The position numbers and the translations under genes are program-made. 5,806 bases of DNA. Source: an uncultured bacterium. GTDB taxonomy: Bacteria; Bacillota; Clostridia; Oscillospirales; Oscillospiraceae. The stretch's first letter is position 1. Every line of letters begins with the position of its first letter. The notes beneath the pieces are model-generated. The model did no database searches. It saw nothing but the letters and a program-made list of their open reading frames with translations, and was not told the DNA's origin. Below are positions 1 to 5,806 of the stretch, in pieces. The DNA is taken from positions 1-5,806 of the forward strand of contig CAJMQD010000071.1 in assembly GCA_905215425.1 (NCBI GenBank). Direction: 5' to 3'.

Positions 1-3909
<3,909 letters not shown>

Positions 3910-3910
3910 A

Positions 3911-4969
3911 TCAGTTCTCTCCCTTCATCAGTGCAAGAAAGCGGTCAAACAGGAATTGGGTATCGTGGGGGCCGGAGCAGGCCTCCGGGTGGAACTGGAC
4001 GGAGAAGGCCCGCAGTTCGGGGTAATCCACGCCCTCGCAGGTGCCGTCGTTGGCGTTGATATAGCGCACAACGCCGTTCTTCACGCTGTCGCTCACCACG
4101 GAATAGCCGTGGTTCTGGCTTGTGATGTAGGTGCGTCCCTCCGCCAAATCTTTTACCGGTTGATTGCCGCCCCTGTGCCCGTATTTCAGCTTGGTGGTCT
4201 GTCCGCCCTGACTCAGCGCCATGAGCTGGTGGCCCAGGCAGATACCGAACACAGGGACCCTGCCCATGAGCTTGGCGATCTCCGCAATGATCTCGGTATT
4301 CTCCGCCGGATCGCCAGGGCCGTTGGACAGCATCACGCCGTCGGGATTCAGGGCCAGCACCTGCTCCTCCGTCGTATCGGCGGGGACGGCCACCACCTCG
4401 CACCCCCGCTTGCTCAGGCTGCGCTGAATGTTGGCCTTAGCCCCGAAATCCATCAGCACCACGCGGAACTGCTGCTCCCCCTGGGCGGGGAAGATCTCGT
4501 CCGTGGGGGCGGTGACATGGGCCACCGCCTGGGCCACGGTGTAGTTCTTTACAAAGGTCAGATCCTCAGGGATCTTGTCGCAGATCACCGCATTCATCAC
4601 GCCCTGCTCCCGGATGATGCGGGTGATCTCCCGGGTATCCACGCCGCAGATACCGGGAATGCCCCACTGCTTCAACTGGGCGTCCAAATCCCCCTGACAG
4701 CGGAAGTTAGAGGGATTCCGGCACCACTCCCGCACCACATAGCCCTTCAGACTGCACATTCCCTCGAAGTCCTCGGGGATCATGCCGTAGTTGCCGATGA
4801 GAGGGAAGGTCTGTAAGACGATCTGTCCGTAGTAGCTGGGGTCGGTGAGAGTCTCGATATAGCCGCACATATTGGTGGTGAACACCAGCTCGCCCACACA
4901 GCTGCCCTCCGCGCCGAAGGCTTCGCCCTCGAACACCGTACCGTCAGACAAAACTAAGTAACGCTTCAT
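3911..4969 (-). CDS. carA: Carbamoyl-phosphate synthase small subunit (glutamine amidotransferase), complete, 352 aa
   Basis: CarA hydrolyses glutamine to glutamate and passes the ammonia through a tunnel to CarB. The protein begins MKRYLVLSDG and has the N-terminal CPSase small-chain domain (VFEGEAFG, then FTTNMCGYIETLTDPSYYGQ), followed by a class I glutamine amidotransferase domain. The nucleophile elbow is GICLGHQL with Cys244. The rest of the triad is in QFHPEA with His327 and Glu329. These match E. coli Cys269, His353 and Glu355, so glutaminase activity is expected. At 352 residues it is slightly shorter than E. coli CarA (382) but normal for Firmicutes. The frame stays open upstream as far as 5251, but that stretch overlaps argF and shows no family similarity. 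The ATG at 4969 has a strong Shine-Dalgarno 6 nt upstream and gives the canonical N-terminus. It lies 14 nt after argF and 1 nt before carB, which points to co-translation with its partner subunit. Confidence 0.97.
   Translation of the reverse strand: MKRYLVLSDGTVFEGEAFGAEGSCVGELVFTTNMCGYIETLTDPSYYGQIVLQTFPLIGNYGMIPEDFEGMCSLKGYVVREWCRNPSNFRCQGDLDAQLKQWGIPGICGVDTREITRIIREQGVMNAVICDKIPEDLTFVKNYTVAQAVAHVTAPTDEIFPAQGEQQFRVVLMDFGAKANIQRSLSKRGCEVVAVPADTTEEQVLALNPDGVMLSNGPGDPAENTEIIAEIAKLMGRVPVFGICLGHQLMALSQGGQTTKLKYGHRGGNQPVKDLAEGRTYITSQNHGYSVVSDSVKNGVVRYINANDGTCEGVDYPELRAFSVQFHPEACSGPHDTQFLFDRFLALMKGEN
3917..3925 (-). promoter_or_regulatory. Shine-Dalgarno site of carB, inside the end of carA
   Basis: The last carA codons read AAGGGAGAG on the transcript, followed by 7 nt (AACTGAT) and the carB ATG at 3909. 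The stop of carA and the start of carB form TGATATG, only 1 nt apart. This spacing favours translational coupling and balanced production of the two subunits. Confidence 0.85.
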
Positions 4970-4972
4970 TTG

Positions 4973-4983
4973 CCTCTCCCCCC
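4973..4983 (-). promoter_or_regulatory. Shine-Dalgarno site of carA
   Basis: On the transcript the 14-nt gap between the argF stop and the carA ATG reads GGGGGGAGAGGCAA. The GGAG core ends 6 nt before the ATG at 4969. The site fills almost the whole gap, leaving no room for a promoter, operator or terminator, so carA must depend on readthrough from argF or on a promoter inside or upstream of it. The site decides the carA start. Confidence 0.85.
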
Positions 4984-5806
4984 TCAAATGGTGGCCGCAA
5001 TAACCGCTTTGATGGCGTGCATCCGGTTTTCCGCTTCCTGAAACACGATGGACTGGGGGCCTTCGAACACCTGGTCGGTGACCTCCATCTCCTGCCGGCC
5101 GAACTTCTCCCCCATCTCCTTGCCGATCTCGGTCTTCAGGTCGTGGTAAGAGGGCAGGCAGTGCATAAACACCGTGCTGTCTTTTCCGGTCATATCCATC
5201 AGCTGCTGATTGACCTGATAGGGCGCCAGGTCCCGGATACGCTGCTGCCACACCTCCTCCGGCTCCCCCATGGAGACCCAGATATCGGTGTAGATCACGT
5301 CCGCCCCGGCCACAGCCTTGGCGGGGTCGCTCTCAAAGGTCAGGGTCGCTCCGCTGGCCCGGGCCATGCGCCTGCACTGCTCCACCAGAGCGGGGTCAGG
5401 GCGGTAGCTTTCGGGGCAGCAGGCGGTGAAATTCAGGCCCATCTTGGCACAGCCCACCATCAGGGAGTTGCCCATGTTGAACCGGGCGTCCCCCATATAC
5501 ACGAAATTGATGCCCTTCAGATGGCCGAACTGCTCCTGAATGGTCAGGAAATCGGCAATGATCTGCGTGGGATGGAACTCGTCGGTCAGCCCATTCCAGA
5601 CAGGCACCTTGGAATACTTGGCCAGTTCCTCTACGATCTCCTGGCCATAGCCCCGATATTCAATCCCGTCATACATAGAGGACAGCACCCGGGCAGTGTC
5701 CGCAATGCTCTCCTTCTTGCCGATCTGAGAGCCTTTGGGGTCCAGATAGGTCACGCCCATGCCAAGGTCGTACCCAGCCACCTCGAAGCTGCACCGGGTG
5801 CGTGTG
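4984..5806 (-). CDS. argF: Ornithine carbamoyltransferase, 5' end outside window
   Basis: The enzyme joins carbamoyl phosphate and L-ornithine to give citrulline in arginine synthesis; the family works as a cytosolic trimer. The 273 visible residues begin inside the carbamoyl-phosphate loop STRTR (TRTRCSFE at the right edge), so about 55-60 N-terminal residues are missing. Further motifs: HPTQ (5563-5574), [10 protein letters not shown] around 5464-5493 with the ornithine-binding Asn kept (E. coli Asn168), DIWVSMGE with the ornithine-binding Asp and Ser-Met (around 5263-5286), and HCLP (5152-5163) with the catalytic-site Cys. The C-terminus ends [15 protein letters not shown] before a TGA. 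The sequence is of the E. coli ArgF/ArgI and ArcB type, so sequence alone does not separate anabolic from catabolic use. Placement directly upstream of carAB supports the anabolic role. One deviation is Phe in place of the first Asn of the NN pair. A GTG at 5781 is an internal Val codon, not the start. Confidence 0.97.
   Translation of the reverse strand, partial: TRTRCSFEVAGYDLGMGVTYLDPKGSQIGKKESIADTARVLSSMYDGIEYRGYGQEIVEELAKYSKVPVWNGLTDEFHPTQIIADFLTIQEQFGHLKGINFVYMGDARFNMGNSLMVGCAKMGLNFTACCPESYRPDPALVEQCRRMARASGATLTFESDPAKAVAGADVIYTDIWVSMGEPEEVWQQRIRDLAPYQVNQQLMDMTGKDSTVFMHCLPSYHDLKTEIGKEMGEKFGRQEMEVTDQVFEGPQSIVFQEAENRMHAIKAVIAATI

Noticed and set aside
4970..4983. Attenuator, terminator or ARG box between argF and carA
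   Set aside because: The gap is only 14 nt and is filled by the Shine-Dalgarno; no hairpin or palindrome is present.
4970..5251. Upstream extension of carA in the same frame
   Set aside because: It overlaps the well-supported argF end, shows no CarA similarity, and the ATG at 4969 has the Shine-Dalgarno and canonical N-terminus.

Overview
The window is a compact arginine and carbamoyl-phosphate operon segment, all of it on the minus strand, so the + strand reads it backwards. In transcription order it holds the 3' part of argF (ornithine carbamoyltransferase, running off the right edge), a complete carA (small, glutaminase subunit of carbamoyl-phosphate synthase), and a very long third gene. 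That gene starts as carB (large subunit) and then continues, with no stop codon, into a diaminopimelate epimerase (DapF) domain that runs off the left edge.

The organism is most likely a high-GC anaerobic Firmicute of the Oscillospiraceae/Clostridia type (Flavonifractor or Lawsonibacter-like). This is inferred from the roughly 60% GC by eye, strong GGAG-type Shine-Dalgarno sites, the flavour of the CarB and DapF sequences, and the gene order. The sequence does not prove the genus.

Layout: 5806-4984 argF (partial); a 14-nt gap that holds a strong Shine-Dalgarno for carA; 4969-3911 carA; a 1-nt gap (TGATATG junction); 3909-1 the carB-dapF fusion, 1303 codons visible without a stop. No intergenic space exceeds 14 nt, and there are no RNA genes, mobile elements, repeats, CRISPR arrays or terminators.

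The genes fit together as follows. CarA releases ammonia from glutamine. The CarB part turns it, with bicarbonate and two ATP, into carbamoyl phosphate. ArgF transfers the carbamoyl group to ornithine to give citrulline. The DapF part would be expected to convert LL- to meso-diaminopimelate for lysine and peptidoglycan, which has no direct metabolic link to carbamoyl phosphate. The fusion, together with an epimerase domain that lacks the first catalytic cysteine at its usual place, is the most interesting thing here.
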